Assembly: GCF_937873765.1 (NCBI RefSeq)
Contig: NZ_CALMZC010000051.1
Span: 1-64,000, forward strand
DNA from: an uncultured Thiothrix sp.
GTDB taxonomy: Bacteria; Pseudomonadota; Gammaproteobacteria; Thiotrichales; Thiotrichaceae
Length of the DNA: 64,000 bases
Reading direction: 5' to 3'
The notes below the pieces were generated by a model. It did not search any database and was not told where the DNA came from. It was given only the letters and a program-made list of their open reading frames with translations. Position 1 is the first letter of the stretch. Every line of letters begins with the position of its first letter. The position numbers and the translations under genes are program-made. Positions 7,811-17,514 of this stretch are shown piece after piece.

Positions 7811-10504
7811 ATGACTAAAACTAAAAAACGAATGTCTTGTTTGGGTGTTTGGTACTTAGGGGGGGGCTTACTTCTTTTTGCCTACCAAGCAAGGGGGGAG
7901 GATTGCTCCGCGCTTGGCGGCATCGTTAATACTTATGCACCTGTAGGCAATATAGCCGGTAGCGTAGTAACGATCGGAGCAACCAGTGGTGCAGCGGCAA
8001 CCTTTGCGGTGGGGGATCATGTCGTTTTGCTGCAAATGACTGGTATTCCACCTGTACAAACGGGTAGCAACATGGGCAAGTATGAGTTACGTACCGTTAC
8101 TGCGGTAAGCGGTAGTAGCATCACTCTGTCTTCCATTACCAACACTTACTCTTTTAGTACTGAGAAAGTGCAATTGGTGCGTGCGCCGAATTGTACAACT
8201 GGCACAGTGAGTGCGGCCGTCACGGCCAAAGCGTGGGACGGCATCACAGGGGGTGTGGTTGCTCTTAAAGGTGGCACACTAACCCTCAATGCCGATATTG
8301 ATGCTACAGGTTCAGGTTTTTCTCAAGCTAACCCACCTACCACTACCGTAACCACAAGCCTGAGTACAGGACAAGGCAGTACAGATGGTAGAGGCGGGAA
8401 TGCTCATGCCACGTTTGGGGGATTTGGAGGGGGAGGCATGGGTGGCGGTGGTGGGACTGGAGATAGCACCACAGGAAGAGGAGGTGCCAATGGTGGGAGC
8501 GTCTACACCACAGCAAATGGGTACAATCAAGTCGCTCCTTGGACACCCGGACACTATACGGCTGGTGTGGGAGGGGGCGGTGGCATCTTTGGTGGTGGTG
8601 GTGGTGGTGGTGGCGGTGCCTATGTCAATAGAAGTGGTGGTGGCGGCGGTGGTGGCGTCAATGGTGGAGGAAGTGGTGGAAGTGCTGTAATTTCTGGTTT
8701 TACTGCGGCAGGTGGAGCTGGTGGTGGCGAGGGAGGAAGTGGAAAAGATGGGAGCTATGTCTTAACCCCAGCTGACGGCGACATAGGCGGTGGTGGCGGC
8801 GGCGGCGGTGTTAAAGGGATTGGAAATGGTGTCAATGCTGCTTGTAGTGACAGTTGTGGCGGCAGTGGTGGTGGTGGATATGGCGGTGGCGGTGGGGCTG
8901 CTTCTGGATGGTCGGGCGGCGACGACAGCTACGGCGGTGGCGGCGGCGGGTCGTGGGCTGGGGGCGGTGTGTCAGGTAAAGGAGGATCTAACTATCCGCA
9001 AACGGCTGGTGCTGGAAACAACCCCGTTTCTATTCCGATCACTAATATCAATCATTACCTGAATACCACACAACCACGTTTGATGATGGGGGGCGCTGGT
9101 GGCAATGCTCGTTGCCAAACAGAAGGTTTGGGCGGGGGTATAATCATACTAGAATTTGCTAGTGTTGCAGGTAACAATTTTGGAATAAAAGCTAACGGCG
9201 AATCAAAAGGTCTTCCACCTAATTGTGTGACTTCAAATCTCAATTTTGGTACTGGTGGCGCAGGTGGGGGAGCTGGTGGACAAATGTCTCTTAATATCCA
9301 AAATTTTAGCTCTGCTACACTCTTAGAGGCTAAGGGCGGTAAAGGTGGAGACGCTAATAATGCGGCAACAGCTCACGGTGGGGTGAGTGGTGCAGGTGGG
9401 GGCGGCGGCGGTATTTGGGTCTATGGCAGCAGTACTTCTACTAATACAGGGGGGCAAACGGTAACTATTGCCAATACCAACCTCAATAGTGCTGGCGCTA
9501 TAGCTGGAGGACTGGCAGGAGCAGATACCAATAACCCCAAAAACAGTCTGCGCACTGGCACTGGCGGCGCTGGTGGGAATGGCTTCATTGTGATGAGTTC
9601 AGATCCCCCTGCTTGGCCAGCTTGCACGCCACCAAGTAGCATAACAGCCTCTGCCATAGAGGCTACGTGTAGTGGTGATACGGCTAATGCAGATGGGATG
9701 CTTACTTTAAGTGGTGCTTTTACAGGATTACGCTATCAGTATAGCACAAGCGCTATGTTTACCCCCCCGGGTACACCTGCAGCTATCACTGCCATTCCAT
9801 TAGATGGCAAAGTGGCTACGACACTCCCAAATCCAACAGGCACAACAGAAACTTATACCGTGCGCATTTATGATGCGATAGGCGATACTTGTTATACCGA
9901 TGTAAATGCTACCTTAAATCAAGTAAAGTGTGTGCTGCCCACAGGTTCTCTAAGTGTTCAAAAGTTAGTATCAGGTGCACCCAGTGGCTTTGTAAGTCCA
10001 AACTTCTCGTTGGTAGTAGATTGCTCGGACAATAGTTTTGATCAGACTTTAACCTTAGCCAATGGTGCAAGCCAAACGATTGCTAATATTCCCGTGGGCA
10101 CGACTTGCACCGTGAGCGAACCCAACCAACCTGCTGCACCCACTGGATATAAATACACAGCAGCGGTCGTCAACCCGAGTGGAGCACAAACCATCACTGC
10201 TGGGGCTACGGCCAGCGTGAGCGTGACCAATCCTTTAAATCCCTTAGAAGTAGATATTGCTTTAAGTAAAACGGTGGATAAGACCACTGTTCACTGGGGA
10301 GCTACGGTGACCTACACTTTGACCGCTACCAATTATGGTGCTGATCCTGCTAGTGGGGTAGTGGTTACTGACAAACTACCTAGTAGTTTGAGCTATGTCT
10401 CACACAGTGGGGGTAGTTATGATCCAGTCATTGGCGAATGGGTGATTGGCTCGTTAGGAGTCGGGGAAACTAAAACCCTAACTCTGACCGCGACAGTGCA
10501 ATAA
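7811..10504 (+). CDS. Glycine-rich surface protein with DUF5979/DUF11 domains
   Basis: An 897-residue secreted protein. The signal peptide (residues 1-29) is followed by a beta-rich N-terminal domain (about 30-185), a very glycine-rich region (about 186-600, with runs of up to eight Gly), a short domain with paired cysteines, a DUF5979-like segment starting near GSLSVQKLVSG (about 710-815) and a final DUF11 repeat (about 818-897). These last two are beta-sandwich adhesin modules. The protein ends right after the DUF11 unit with no anchor or sorting signal, so the C-terminus may be shortened. A G8 tract (7859-7866) lies in the signal-peptide codons. It is probably an extracellular matrix, sheath or adhesin component; this is inferred. 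Confidence 0.8.
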   Translation: MTKTKKRMSCLGVWYLGGGLLLFAYQARGEDCSALGGIVNTYAPVGNIAGSVVTIGATSGAAATFAVGDHVVLLQMTGIPPVQTGSNMGKYELRTVTAVSGSSITLSSITNTYSFSTEKVQLVRAPNCTTGTVSAAVTAKAWDGITGGVVALKGGTLTLNADIDATGSGFSQANPPTTTVTTSLSTGQGSTDGRGGNAHATFGGFGGGGMGGGGGTGDSTTGRGGANGGSVYTTANGYNQVAPWTPGHYTAGVGGGGGIFGGGGGGGGGAYVNRSGGGGGGGVNGGGSGGSAVISGFTAAGGAGGGEGGSGKDGSYVLTPADGDIGGGGGGGGVKGIGNGVNAACSDSCGGSGGGGYGGGGGAASGWSGGDDSYGGGGGGSWAGGGVSGKGGSNYPQTAGAGNNPVSIPITNINHYLNTTQPRLMMGGAGGNARCQTEGLGGGIIILEFASVAGNNFGIKANGESKGLPPNCVTSNLNFGTGGAGGGAGGQMSLNIQNFSSATLLEAKGGKGGDANNAATAHGGVSGAGGGGGGIWVYGSSTSTNTGGQTVTIANTNLNSAGAIAGGLAGADTNNPKNSLRTGTGGAGGNGFIVMSSDPPAWPACTPPSSITASAIEATCSGDTANADGMLTLSGAFTGLRYQYSTSAMFTPPGTPAAITAIPLDGKVATTLPNPTGTTETYTVRIYDAIGDTCYTDVNATLNQVKCVLPTGSLSVQKLVSGAPSGFVSPNFSLVVDCSDNSFDQTLTLANGASQTIANIPVGTTCTVSEPNQPAAPTGYKYTAAVVNPSGAQTITAGATASVSVTNPLNPLEVDIALSKTVDKTTVHWGATVTYTLTATNYGADPASGVVVTDKLPSSLSYVSHSGGSYDPVIGEWVIGSLGVGETKTLTLTATVQ
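7859..7866 (+). repeat. G8 homopolymer in signal-peptide codons
   Basis: Eight consecutive G bases encode Gly17-Gly19 of the glycine-rich surface protein. A one-base slip would put the whole gene out of frame, as in known phase-variable contingency loci. Confidence 0.95.
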
Positions 10505-10510
10505 GACCCT

Positions 10511-10547
10511 CTTCCCGCTGCTTCGCGTAGTGGGAAGCGCTGCTTTT
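10511..10547 (+). terminator. Terminator-like hairpin
   Basis: A 9-bp stem with one G-T wobble (CTTCCCGCT 10511-10519 with AGTGGGAAG 10529-10537) directly after the glycine-rich gene, followed by CGCTGCTTTT. The U tract is short and offset, so this is a moderate candidate. Confidence 0.5.
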
Positions 10548-10610
10548 AAAGCTTGCATAGCTGGAAAGTTGGCTTAATAATCCAGCGTTTTTAAGCTTCA
10601 AGAGCCAGTC

Positions 10611-12590
10611 ATGCTTAGCAATTTTTGGCTACTGATCAGTCTCTCTCTAATCTTATTAGGGGGAGGCAATTTCAGTTTTGCAGCGGAATCACCGGCTTAT
10701 CGGATTGATTTTAAAATTGATCCACCAGTAATTGAACGCAAAACCGATCAGTATGCCTTGGTAACGGGTAAGGTGTTGAATAATGCAGATGCTAGCCCTA
10801 GTGGACTAAGCTATACCATCGAACTCAAGATTGAGGGAGGCCCTGCTCAACAGTCAAGCTTCAGTTTGCCACCTAAAGCAGCACGTGGTCTGAGCCGTTT
10901 TGCCAATAACTTAGAGCCACAAATCGGTATCGATGGTGGGACAAGCGCTTTAATGCTAAGAGTTTTAGGTAAAGTTGGGCAGGGAAATGACAGTGAAGGG
11001 CGGGGCTTAGAGTTTTATCGCGACCCCTCAAGTTCGATGCTCGTGCGCTTACGGGTTGGCGAGGGAGATCGTTATAGCCTGCACAATCTACGTTACACCC
11101 TGACCGGTATCGATGCTGTCCTTGGTGGGGATTGTCCGCTGGCTAATAAACCTGAACCCAATAACCCTTTATGCGGAAGCTCCTTTATTGATCGTGTGGT
11201 TGTGCTTAGTAGTGGTGGGCGCAATGCTTACACCTTAGTTGACCCTCTACAGACCGGTGTCGTCGCTGACACCCTTACTGCGCAATTGAACGATACCGAT
11301 AACAGCGGTCGCCCTGACTACAGTGAAGATCGTCGAGTCACTGCAGAGAGTGCGCGTGGTAATGTAACAGTTTTTCATCCTACCGAACTTGGCAGTCAGC
11401 TCGAGTTTCGTTTCCTCGATGCGGGTAAAGGTATCGACGGTGATCCCGATGGACTGCATGATTTTGATGCCCCTGAACAAGCGATAGGTTTAGCATCGGG
11501 CATTACCTTTGATTTAATCAAAAAGCCGAACCTCATCAGCTCTGTTTCAGACCCTAAACTAGCCAGCATTCAAGGCTTAATATTTGCTGATGCCAATGCT
11601 AATGGGGTACAAGATAAGGGGGAGCAGGGCATAGAAGGGGTAGTGATAGCTGTCTATGAGCCAGACGGAATAACTGAAGCGCTTAACAAAACCTTCAGCA
11701 ATTCTAAAGGACAGTATCAACTGAAGAATCTCCAACCCAATCAAACCTATCGACTCGAAGCACAGGTAAAACTACCTGCCTTAGTTGGAGAAGGCAATCT
11801 GACCCCTTTACGCCTTATTCGCAACTTGACTCCCACAGCAGCGAGTCTTAGTCAACTAGACTTTGCAGTTTGGCCGTTTGAACTCAAATTCTTAGCTCGT
11901 TCAGATGCCTTATTGTTACCTGATTTGCAACCATTATTGAGTTATCCAGTACCAGCTTATCTGCCAGAGGCGGCTCGCCAAGACATCTTGCGTAGTTATC
12001 CGGGAATGGAGCAATGGTATGTCGATACCAAAACCCGACCTGGGCGAGTATTCATTCGTTTTGGTACTTTAGCCTTGAATCTTGGTCAAGGGCCTTTGCA
12101 TGTATTGGGGGCAGGGTCAGTGGATAAACCTGAAGTTTATCAGCGTATTTATACACGCAATGGAGCCTATATACAGCAGAAAGTTGGTTCATTAGAACAA
12201 CATCCTAGTCATGATCATGTGCATATTGCGGCTTTTGAGCGTTATAGCGTCCGAGATTTTAAAACTAAAACCGTGCTAGCCAGTGCTGACAAAGTGAGCT
12301 TCTGCCTGACCGATGTATTATGGTCAATTCGGCCCGAACTGACACAGACTGCCCCCATCGCAACAGTGCCGTTAGGTTGGAGTTGTGGTGCCTATGAGCA
12401 AAGCATTAATGTGGGTTTTAGCGATTACTATGGCCCCGCGATTCCTGACCAGCTAATTGATGTAACCGACCTACCCGATGGTAGTTATTGGCTAACTGTT
12501 GAGGTTAACCCTACCAAGAAATTACGTGAAAGTAATTTTGAAAATAATAGAGTGGATTTAAAAATTGACTTTGATAACCCCCTGAAATGA
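10611..12590 (+). CDS. Secreted lysyl-oxidase-like copper enzyme with SdrD-B-like domain
   Basis: A 659-residue protein with a signal peptide (cleavage near FAA-ES). Residues about 319-385 form an SdrD-B/Cna-B-like module (IFADANANGVQDKGEQGIEG). The C-terminal third matches the lysyl oxidase family: HPSHDHVH at 531-538 supplies the copper ligands H534, H536 and H538; K561 in DKVSFCL and Y606 or Y607 in FSDYYGP align with the Lys and Tyr that form the LTQ cofactor; then come the LIDVTDLPDGSYWLTVEVNP and ESNFENN motifs. Such enzymes oxidise lysine side chains to aldehydes that crosslink proteins. Its position after the glycine-rich surface protein suggests matrix crosslinking, which is inferred. 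Confidence 0.85.
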   Translation: MLSNFWLLISLSLILLGGGNFSFAAESPAYRIDFKIDPPVIERKTDQYALVTGKVLNNADASPSGLSYTIELKIEGGPAQQSSFSLPPKAARGLSRFANNLEPQIGIDGGTSALMLRVLGKVGQGNDSEGRGLEFYRDPSSSMLVRLRVGEGDRYSLHNLRYTLTGIDAVLGGDCPLANKPEPNNPLCGSSFIDRVVVLSSGGRNAYTLVDPLQTGVVADTLTAQLNDTDNSGRPDYSEDRRVTAESARGNVTVFHPTELGSQLEFRFLDAGKGIDGDPDGLHDFDAPEQAIGLASGITFDLIKKPNLISSVSDPKLASIQGLIFADANANGVQDKGEQGIEGVVIAVYEPDGITEALNKTFSNSKGQYQLKNLQPNQTYRLEAQVKLPALVGEGNLTPLRLIRNLTPTAASLSQLDFAVWPFELKFLARSDALLLPDLQPLLSYPVPAYLPEAARQDILRSYPGMEQWYVDTKTRPGRVFIRFGTLALNLGQGPLHVLGAGSVDKPEVYQRIYTRNGAYIQQKVGSLEQHPSHDHVHIAAFERYSVRDFKTKTVLASADKVSFCLTDVLWSIRPELTQTAPIATVPLGWSCGAYEQSINVGFSDYYGPAIPDQLIDVTDLPDGSYWLTVEVNPTKKLRESNFENNRVDLKIDFDNPLK

Positions 12591-12647
12591 TGTGCCACCT
12601 AAAGCTATGCTCACACTTTATAAGTGTAGGATCTGAAATTTTTCTAA

Positions 12648-13358
12648 TCATACCCAAATGACATCGGTCGTCAGCATATAGCCGATGCCATAAACGGTTT
12701 TAATCAGGCGTGGATTTTTAGGGTCGGCTTCTAGTTTCTTGCGAATGCGCGACATGCGCACATCAATACAGCGGTCAAAAGCAGCATCACGATCTTGCAT
12801 CAACTGCTCACGTGAAAGAATCTGCCGAGGGGCACGCAACAGCGTTATTAATAAACCTGCTTCGGCAGCACTTAACACTTCGCAATGTCCTTGTTCATGG
12901 GCGAGAGTTAGCGTGCTGACATGAAAAGTCCAAGCATCGAAACTGGCTTGTTGAGCTTGTGGACTATCATTGAGTATGGCTGCCATTTTATCCAAACGGC
13001 GTAGAATGCTATTAGTACGCGCGACCAATTCGCGTGGGTCAAAGGGTTTGCTGATATAGTCATCAGCACCGAGTTCTAATCCTAACACCTTATCGGTGAG
13101 GCTATCTCGACCCGAGAGGATAATAATCCCCATACTATTGTTATTCATGAGTTGCTTGACTAGATTAAGTCCATCCATATCTGGCAATCCTAAATCAATG
13201 ATACAGATATCCGGTTGCTGCTTTTTTAATGCATAAAGAGCTTGTCCGCCAGTACGAAAATTTTGGGTTTGATGGCCATAGCGAGCTAGCTCATGGGTCA
13301 CTAGCTTACAGATATCGGCTTCATCATCAATCACATAAACCAGTTTTCCGGCCTTCAT
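12648..13358 (-). CDS. OmpR-family response regulator
   Basis: A 236-residue two-component response regulator. The receiver domain (about 1-120) shows the acidic pocket in YVIDDEADI, the phospho-acceptor Asp in IIDLGLPDMDG, the Ser in LSGRD and the Lys in SKPFD. A winged-helix DNA-binding domain fills the C-terminal half (VRMSRIRKKLE, then TVYGIGYML). The start is ATG 13358, with a near-perfect AAGGAGG upstream; the upstream start at 13394 is less likely. The start lies inside the kinase gene (32-nt overlap), so the pair is translationally coupled. Confidence 0.93.
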   Translation of the reverse strand: MKAGKLVYVIDDEADICKLVTHELARYGHQTQNFRTGGQALYALKKQQPDICIIDLGLPDMDGLNLVKQLMNNNSMGIIILSGRDSLTDKVLGLELGADDYISKPFDPRELVARTNSILRRLDKMAAILNDSPQAQQASFDAWTFHVSTLTLAHEQGHCEVLSAAEAGLLITLLRAPRQILSREQLMQDRDAAFDRCIDVRMSRIRKKLEADPKNPRLIKTVYGIGYMLTTDVIWV

Positions 13359-15813
13359 GAGCTTCTCCTCCTTTAGCGGCACGCCAGAGTGCAAGAGCCA
13401 AGCTTGCTTGATCGAATGGCTTGCGCAGTAAGGGGAAGTCTAAGCTGGGTGAGTCTTCTGGGTCAATTGTTGGTGAATAGCCACTAATCAGTAGGATTAA
13501 ACTCTGAGGTTTAAGTTGATGCAATTGTGCAGCGATAGACTTACCATCCAAGCGCCCGGGCAGCATTAAATCAGAAATCAAGCCATCTAAACTTGGAATC
13601 GTTTGAATCAACTGCACCGCTTCAGCGGCATCAGCAGCCTCTAAAACATTCACCCCTAAATCTAATAATTGACTACGCACCACGGCGCGCACATCGGCAT
13701 TGTCATCTACAATTAGTAAGAGCTTGCCCGCTAATAAAGTTTTTATTTCAGAAGTATCAACGGGGTCAGCTAAATGGTTAGCCATTGAGGTTTCACTATG
13801 AATCGTAGGCAAAAGTAGCGTAATTTCAGAGCCTTGTGGACTGGTTTGAATACGAATATAACCTTGGGATTGTTTCACAAAGCCATACACCATACTTAAA
13901 CCTAAACCAGAGTTAGTATTCCCCGTTTTGGTGGTATAGAACGGCTCATAAGCGCGTTGATAAGCATCTTCACTAAATCCCGTTCCTGTATCGCTAATTG
14001 TGAGCGCTACATAAGTACCTGCTCTCACCGGCTCATCAAAAGCATCTAAGGACTCACAGACAAGCAGCGTTTCAGTTTTAAACTTTAATTGTCCACCTTG
14101 CGGCATGGCATCGCGGGCATTCAAAGCCAGATTAACCAAGGCATTTTCTAACAAACTTACGTCCACCCGCAGGTAGGTATTCGGTGAACGCGCTTGATAA
14201 GCCAAGTGAATCGAGTCGGGTAAGGAGCCATGTAATAGCTCGACGGTTTCGCTAATCCGCTGTTCAATTGCAACCGTTTCAGTTTGCAGGGATTGCCGCC
14301 GCGCAAAGGAGAGGAGGCGATGGGTAATATCTGCGCCACGACGAGAGGCACGAATCGCGGGGCTGAGTAATTCATCTAAGCCTTCCACTTTTGCATAGCG
14401 ATCACGGGCTAAGAGTAAGTTACCTAAGATAATCGAAAGTAGGTTATTGAAGTCATGCGCTAAGCCACCGGCTAATTGGCCTACAGCACTCATGCGTTGC
14501 GCGCGTGCATTGGTTTCTAATAGCTCTTCGGTGCGCTGTTTGACTTGGGTATCCAGCGTGTCGATATTATCTTTTAAACGCTCCACCATGCCATCAAAGC
14601 TAGAAGCGAGTACGCCCACTTCATCTGCAGTTTTAATCCCACTTTTAGCAGATAAATCACCAGAGCTGACGCGCTGTGCCGTGGCTGCTAATTGCTCTAA
14701 AGGTTGGGTGATTCGATTCACGAAGAAATAGGCTAAGCCTAAAGCAGCGAGTAAAGTGATAATTGCTAAAGTCAGAATGCGGCTACTGAGTTTATCTGAG
14801 CTACTACTCAATTCAGCTAGGTAGACCGTGGAGCAGATATACCAATCAAAACCCTGCAAATGCCGCACCAGTGAAAGCTTCTCGTAGACATAGTTACCCG
14901 GGTCATCCGGTTTATCCCATAAATAATGTAATTCACTGCCCGTATCGGCAACACGTTTCAAATCATCCGCAATTTTGTTTTGGCTGAGTGGATTAATCAG
15001 CTCAGCAATATCTTTCTGATCAATATTCGCATTAGGGTGAATCAGCATCTGATTATGTGCATCAAAAATGAAGAGATAACCGCTTTTAGCCACTTTAATC
15101 TCATTGAGTGCAGTGCGTAGTTCGTTAATTGCACGGTCTTTACGCTGCTGAATTTCTTTTTCTAAATCATCCAGAAATACACCTGCACCAATCACTATGC
15201 CCCATTCTGGATAGTTTTTGACATAGGAGTATTTATCTAAAGCTTGTGCACCCGTGGGGCGGAGCCATTGATATTCATAGAAGCCTGCACCATCGCGAAT
15301 TGCATTTTTTATTAAATTAGGCACGATAGGAATGCCATTGGCATCTACCGTATCCTGCATATTTTGCTGATGAAAACGTGGATCAGGATGCGAAAGCATT
15401 TTCCCCTGATAATCCGCGATCCAAATATAGTCTTGGTTGCCATAGTTAAAATGGCGAATTGTTTCATAAGCTTGGGCAAGGGTTAGTTCGCGATTTTGAC
15501 CTCGCTCTTGCGCGGTTTGTAACACGCTCTTGAGGTAAGACTCAGTGATAGAGACAGCCACTTTCAGTTGCTGTTGATGAGATTTTAGGGTTTGGGCACG
15601 ATAATCCTCAACATTCACATACATCCGACTAGCCAATTCAAACACATTGTTTAGGGCAGTGCGGCTAGCATTGCGTTCAATCTCAAATACAGTCTGCTTA
15701 ATCAGCGGTACTGAGTACATATAAATAAACACAAAAGTAGCTAGCAAAATGCTCAATAGCAGCAAAAAGAACTGCCTTGATAAGCGTGAATTTAAAGGTT
15801 TAAGCCGATACAT
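13327..15813 (-). CDS. Hybrid sensor histidine kinase with double Cache domain
   Basis: Inner membrane kinase of 828 residues from ATG 15813. Order: one transmembrane helix (about 15-37), a large periplasmic region with two Cache-type modules (DYIWIADYQGKMLSHP and GYLFIFDAHNQMLIHP), a second helix, HAMP, a dimerisation helix with phospho-acceptor H453 in LAHDFNNLL, an ATPase domain (NALVNLALNARDAM, ISDTGTGF, NSGLGLSMVYG) and a C-terminal receiver domain with SDLMLPG. Cache domains sense small extracellular ligands such as amino or carboxylic acids. The kinase is divergent from the transporter operon at 16001, so it may control it. Confidence 0.9.
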   Translation of the reverse strand: MYRLKPLNSRLSRQFFLLLLSILLATFVFIYMYSVPLIKQTVFEIERNASRTALNNVFELASRMYVNVEDYRAQTLKSHQQQLKVAVSITESYLKSVLQTAQERGQNRELTLAQAYETIRHFNYGNQDYIWIADYQGKMLSHPDPRFHQQNMQDTVDANGIPIVPNLIKNAIRDGAGFYEYQWLRPTGAQALDKYSYVKNYPEWGIVIGAGVFLDDLEKEIQQRKDRAINELRTALNEIKVAKSGYLFIFDAHNQMLIHPNANIDQKDIAELINPLSQNKIADDLKRVADTGSELHYLWDKPDDPGNYVYEKLSLVRHLQGFDWYICSTVYLAELSSSSDKLSSRILTLAIITLLAALGLAYFFVNRITQPLEQLAATAQRVSSGDLSAKSGIKTADEVGVLASSFDGMVERLKDNIDTLDTQVKQRTEELLETNARAQRMSAVGQLAGGLAHDFNNLLSIILGNLLLARDRYAKVEGLDELLSPAIRASRRGADITHRLLSFARRQSLQTETVAIEQRISETVELLHGSLPDSIHLAYQARSPNTYLRVDVSLLENALVNLALNARDAMPQGGQLKFKTETLLVCESLDAFDEPVRAGTYVALTISDTGTGFSEDAYQRAYEPFYTTKTGNTNSGLGLSMVYGFVKQSQGYIRIQTSPQGSEITLLLPTIHSETSMANHLADPVDTSEIKTLLAGKLLLIVDDNADVRAVVRSQLLDLGVNVLEAADAAEAVQLIQTIPSLDGLISDLMLPGRLDGKSIAAQLHQLKPQSLILLISGYSPTIDPEDSPSLDFPLLRKPFDQASLALALWRAAKGGEAHEGRKTGLCD

Positions 15814-16000
15814 GCCCTGCTTCCTCGGTAAGCTAGACGTCAACAGTACAAGCAAAAAGCTTTACTCGCCTAGTGCTAAGTTGAAGAAATTCAAGGTTTT
15901 TAAGGTATTTTTGCTGCGCAACAATTCGTTACATTCTTGCAATACTGTCGCAAACATCTGGCCTTAAGATCAGCTCGCAAGTGATTGGAGGAGCCAATAC

Positions 16001-16771
16001 GTGAGCGAGCAAATTATTTTGGAAACTCGAAATCTGACCAAAGGTTTTAAGGGTTTCACGGCGGTGGATAAGGTCAATTTACAGATTCAGCGCGGCCATA
16101 TTCATGCCCTGATTGGCCCCAATGGTGCGGGCAAAACGACGGTGTTCAATCTACTGACTAAATATTTGATCCCCACTTCTGGGCAGATTTTGTTCAATGG
16201 CAAAGATATTACGCCGCTGGAAGCTTCCAAAATTGCGCAATTAGGTTTGGTGCGTTCGTTTCAGATTTCTGCAGTATTCCCCAAGCTCACTGTCTTAGAA
16301 AACGTACGGATTGCGCTGCAGCAAAAAGAAGGCAATAGCTTCCAGTTCTGGAAATCCGACAAAGTTTTAAATCGCTTAAATCCGCGTGCGGAAGAGTTAT
16401 TGGCGGCAGTAGGTTTATTAGATTTTGCTAAAGCCACCACCCTCGATTTGCCGTATGGACGTAAACGTGCTTTAGAAATTGCCACCACCTTAGCACTAGA
16501 TCCTGAAATGCTGCTTTTAGATGAACCCACTCAAGGGATGGGTCATGAAGATGTGGCAGTCGTCGCGGCTTTAATTAAAAAAGTTTCAGCAGAGCGCACC
16601 ATTCTAATGGTCGAGCACAATCTGCATGTGGTTTCACAGCTCGCGGATCGGATTACGGTTTTACAGCGTGGTGCAGTGCTAACCGAAGGCGACTATGCCA
16701 CTGTCTCAGCCGATCCACGGGTGAAAGAAGCTTATCTTGGCGTAGCCGCTGATGCAGAGGTAGCAGCATGA
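16001..16771 (+). CDS. livG: Branched-chain amino acid-type ABC transporter ATPase LivG
   Basis: Cytoplasmic ATPase subunit of a hydrophobic amino acid or carboxylate uptake system, 256 residues. It has Walker A GPNGAGKT, a LivG-type signature (DLPYGRKRALEIA instead of LSGGQ), Walker B MLLLDEP and the switch His in VEHNLHVV. The start is a GTG at 16001 with GGAGGA upstream. It overlaps livF by 4 nt and opens an operon livG-livF-livK-livH-livM-ligase. Confidence 0.92.
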   Translation: MSEQIILETRNLTKGFKGFTAVDKVNLQIQRGHIHALIGPNGAGKTTVFNLLTKYLIPTSGQILFNGKDITPLEASKIAQLGLVRSFQISAVFPKLTVLENVRIALQQKEGNSFQFWKSDKVLNRLNPRAEELLAAVGLLDFAKATTLDLPYGRKRALEIATTLALDPEMLLLDEPTQGMGHEDVAVVAALIKKVSAERTILMVEHNLHVVSQLADRITVLQRGAVLTEGDYATVSADPRVKEAYLGVAADAEVAA

Positions 16772-17484
16772 AAATAGGCCACGGTGATGAGAAATTAAGA
16801 GTCAGTGATCTACATGCGTTCTATGGCGAATCACACATTCTGCATGGTATTGATTTGCATGTAAATCGAGGCGAACTAGTCACCCTACTAGGGCGTAATG
16901 GCTCAGGTCGTTCTACGACCTTGAAAGCCATTATGAACATGGTGGGACGGCGCAGTGGCAGTATCAATATTAATGGCACAGAAACCATTGGCTTACCCGC
17001 GCATCGGATCGCTCATTTAGGCATGGGCTTTTGCCCTGAAGAGCGCGGGATCTTTTCTAGCCTGAATGTGGAAGAAAACTTGTTGTTGCCGCCGACAGTA
17101 CGTAGCGACGGTATGAGCTTAGATGAAATCTATCAAATGTTCCCCAACTTATATGAGCGTCGTACTAGCCAAGGCACACGTCTATCCGGTGGCGAACAGC
17201 AAATGTTGGCCTTAGCGCGCATCCTGCGCACGGGCGCGAATATCTTATTGCTGGATGAAATCACTGAAGGCTTAGCGCCCGTGATTGTGAAAAAGTTGGG
17301 CGAAGTCTTAGGCCAACTGAAGCGCAAAAATTTAACCATTCTATTAGTTGAGCAAAACTTCCATTTTGCAGCACCCATCGCAGATCGGCATTACGTGATG
17401 GAGCATGGGCAAATTGTGGAAGAGGTTCAACAGTCTGAATTAGCAGCAAAAACTGAATTATTAAACACCCTACTTGGGGTGTGA
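16768..17484 (+). CDS. livF: ABC transporter ATPase LivF with Arg in Walker A
   Basis: Second ATPase of the HAAT-type importer, 238 residues. It has signature LSGGEQQMLALARIL, Walker B NILLLDEITEG and the switch His region LLVEQNFHFA. The Walker A reads GRNGSGRST, so the catalytic Lys is replaced by R48, and the Walker B Pro is replaced by Ile (DEI). The Lys-to-Arg change is known in some LivF paralogues, so it need not mean loss of function. It overlaps the end of livG by 4 nt. Confidence 0.9.
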   Translation: MKIGHGDEKLRVSDLHAFYGESHILHGIDLHVNRGELVTLLGRNGSGRSTTLKAIMNMVGRRSGSININGTETIGLPAHRIAHLGMGFCPEERGIFSSLNVEENLLLPPTVRSDGMSLDEIYQMFPNLYERRTSQGTRLSGGEQQMLALARILRTGANILLLDEITEGLAPVIVKKLGEVLGQLKRKNLTILLVEQNFHFAAPIADRHYVMEHGQIVEEVQQSELAAKTELLNTLLGV

Positions 17485-17514
17485 TCATTTATTAGATTGG
17501 AGAAGAGGAAAAGT

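Noticed and set aside
8312-9657. Several overlapping open frames on both strands in the glycine-rich gene
   Set aside because: They are by-products of GC-rich, repetitive Gly codons; the long + frame has a signal peptide and known domains.
12613-12632. Small hairpin ACACTT/AAGTGT between the lysyl oxidase and response regulator genes
   Set aside because: Only 6 AT-rich base pairs with a distant T run; too weak to call a terminator.
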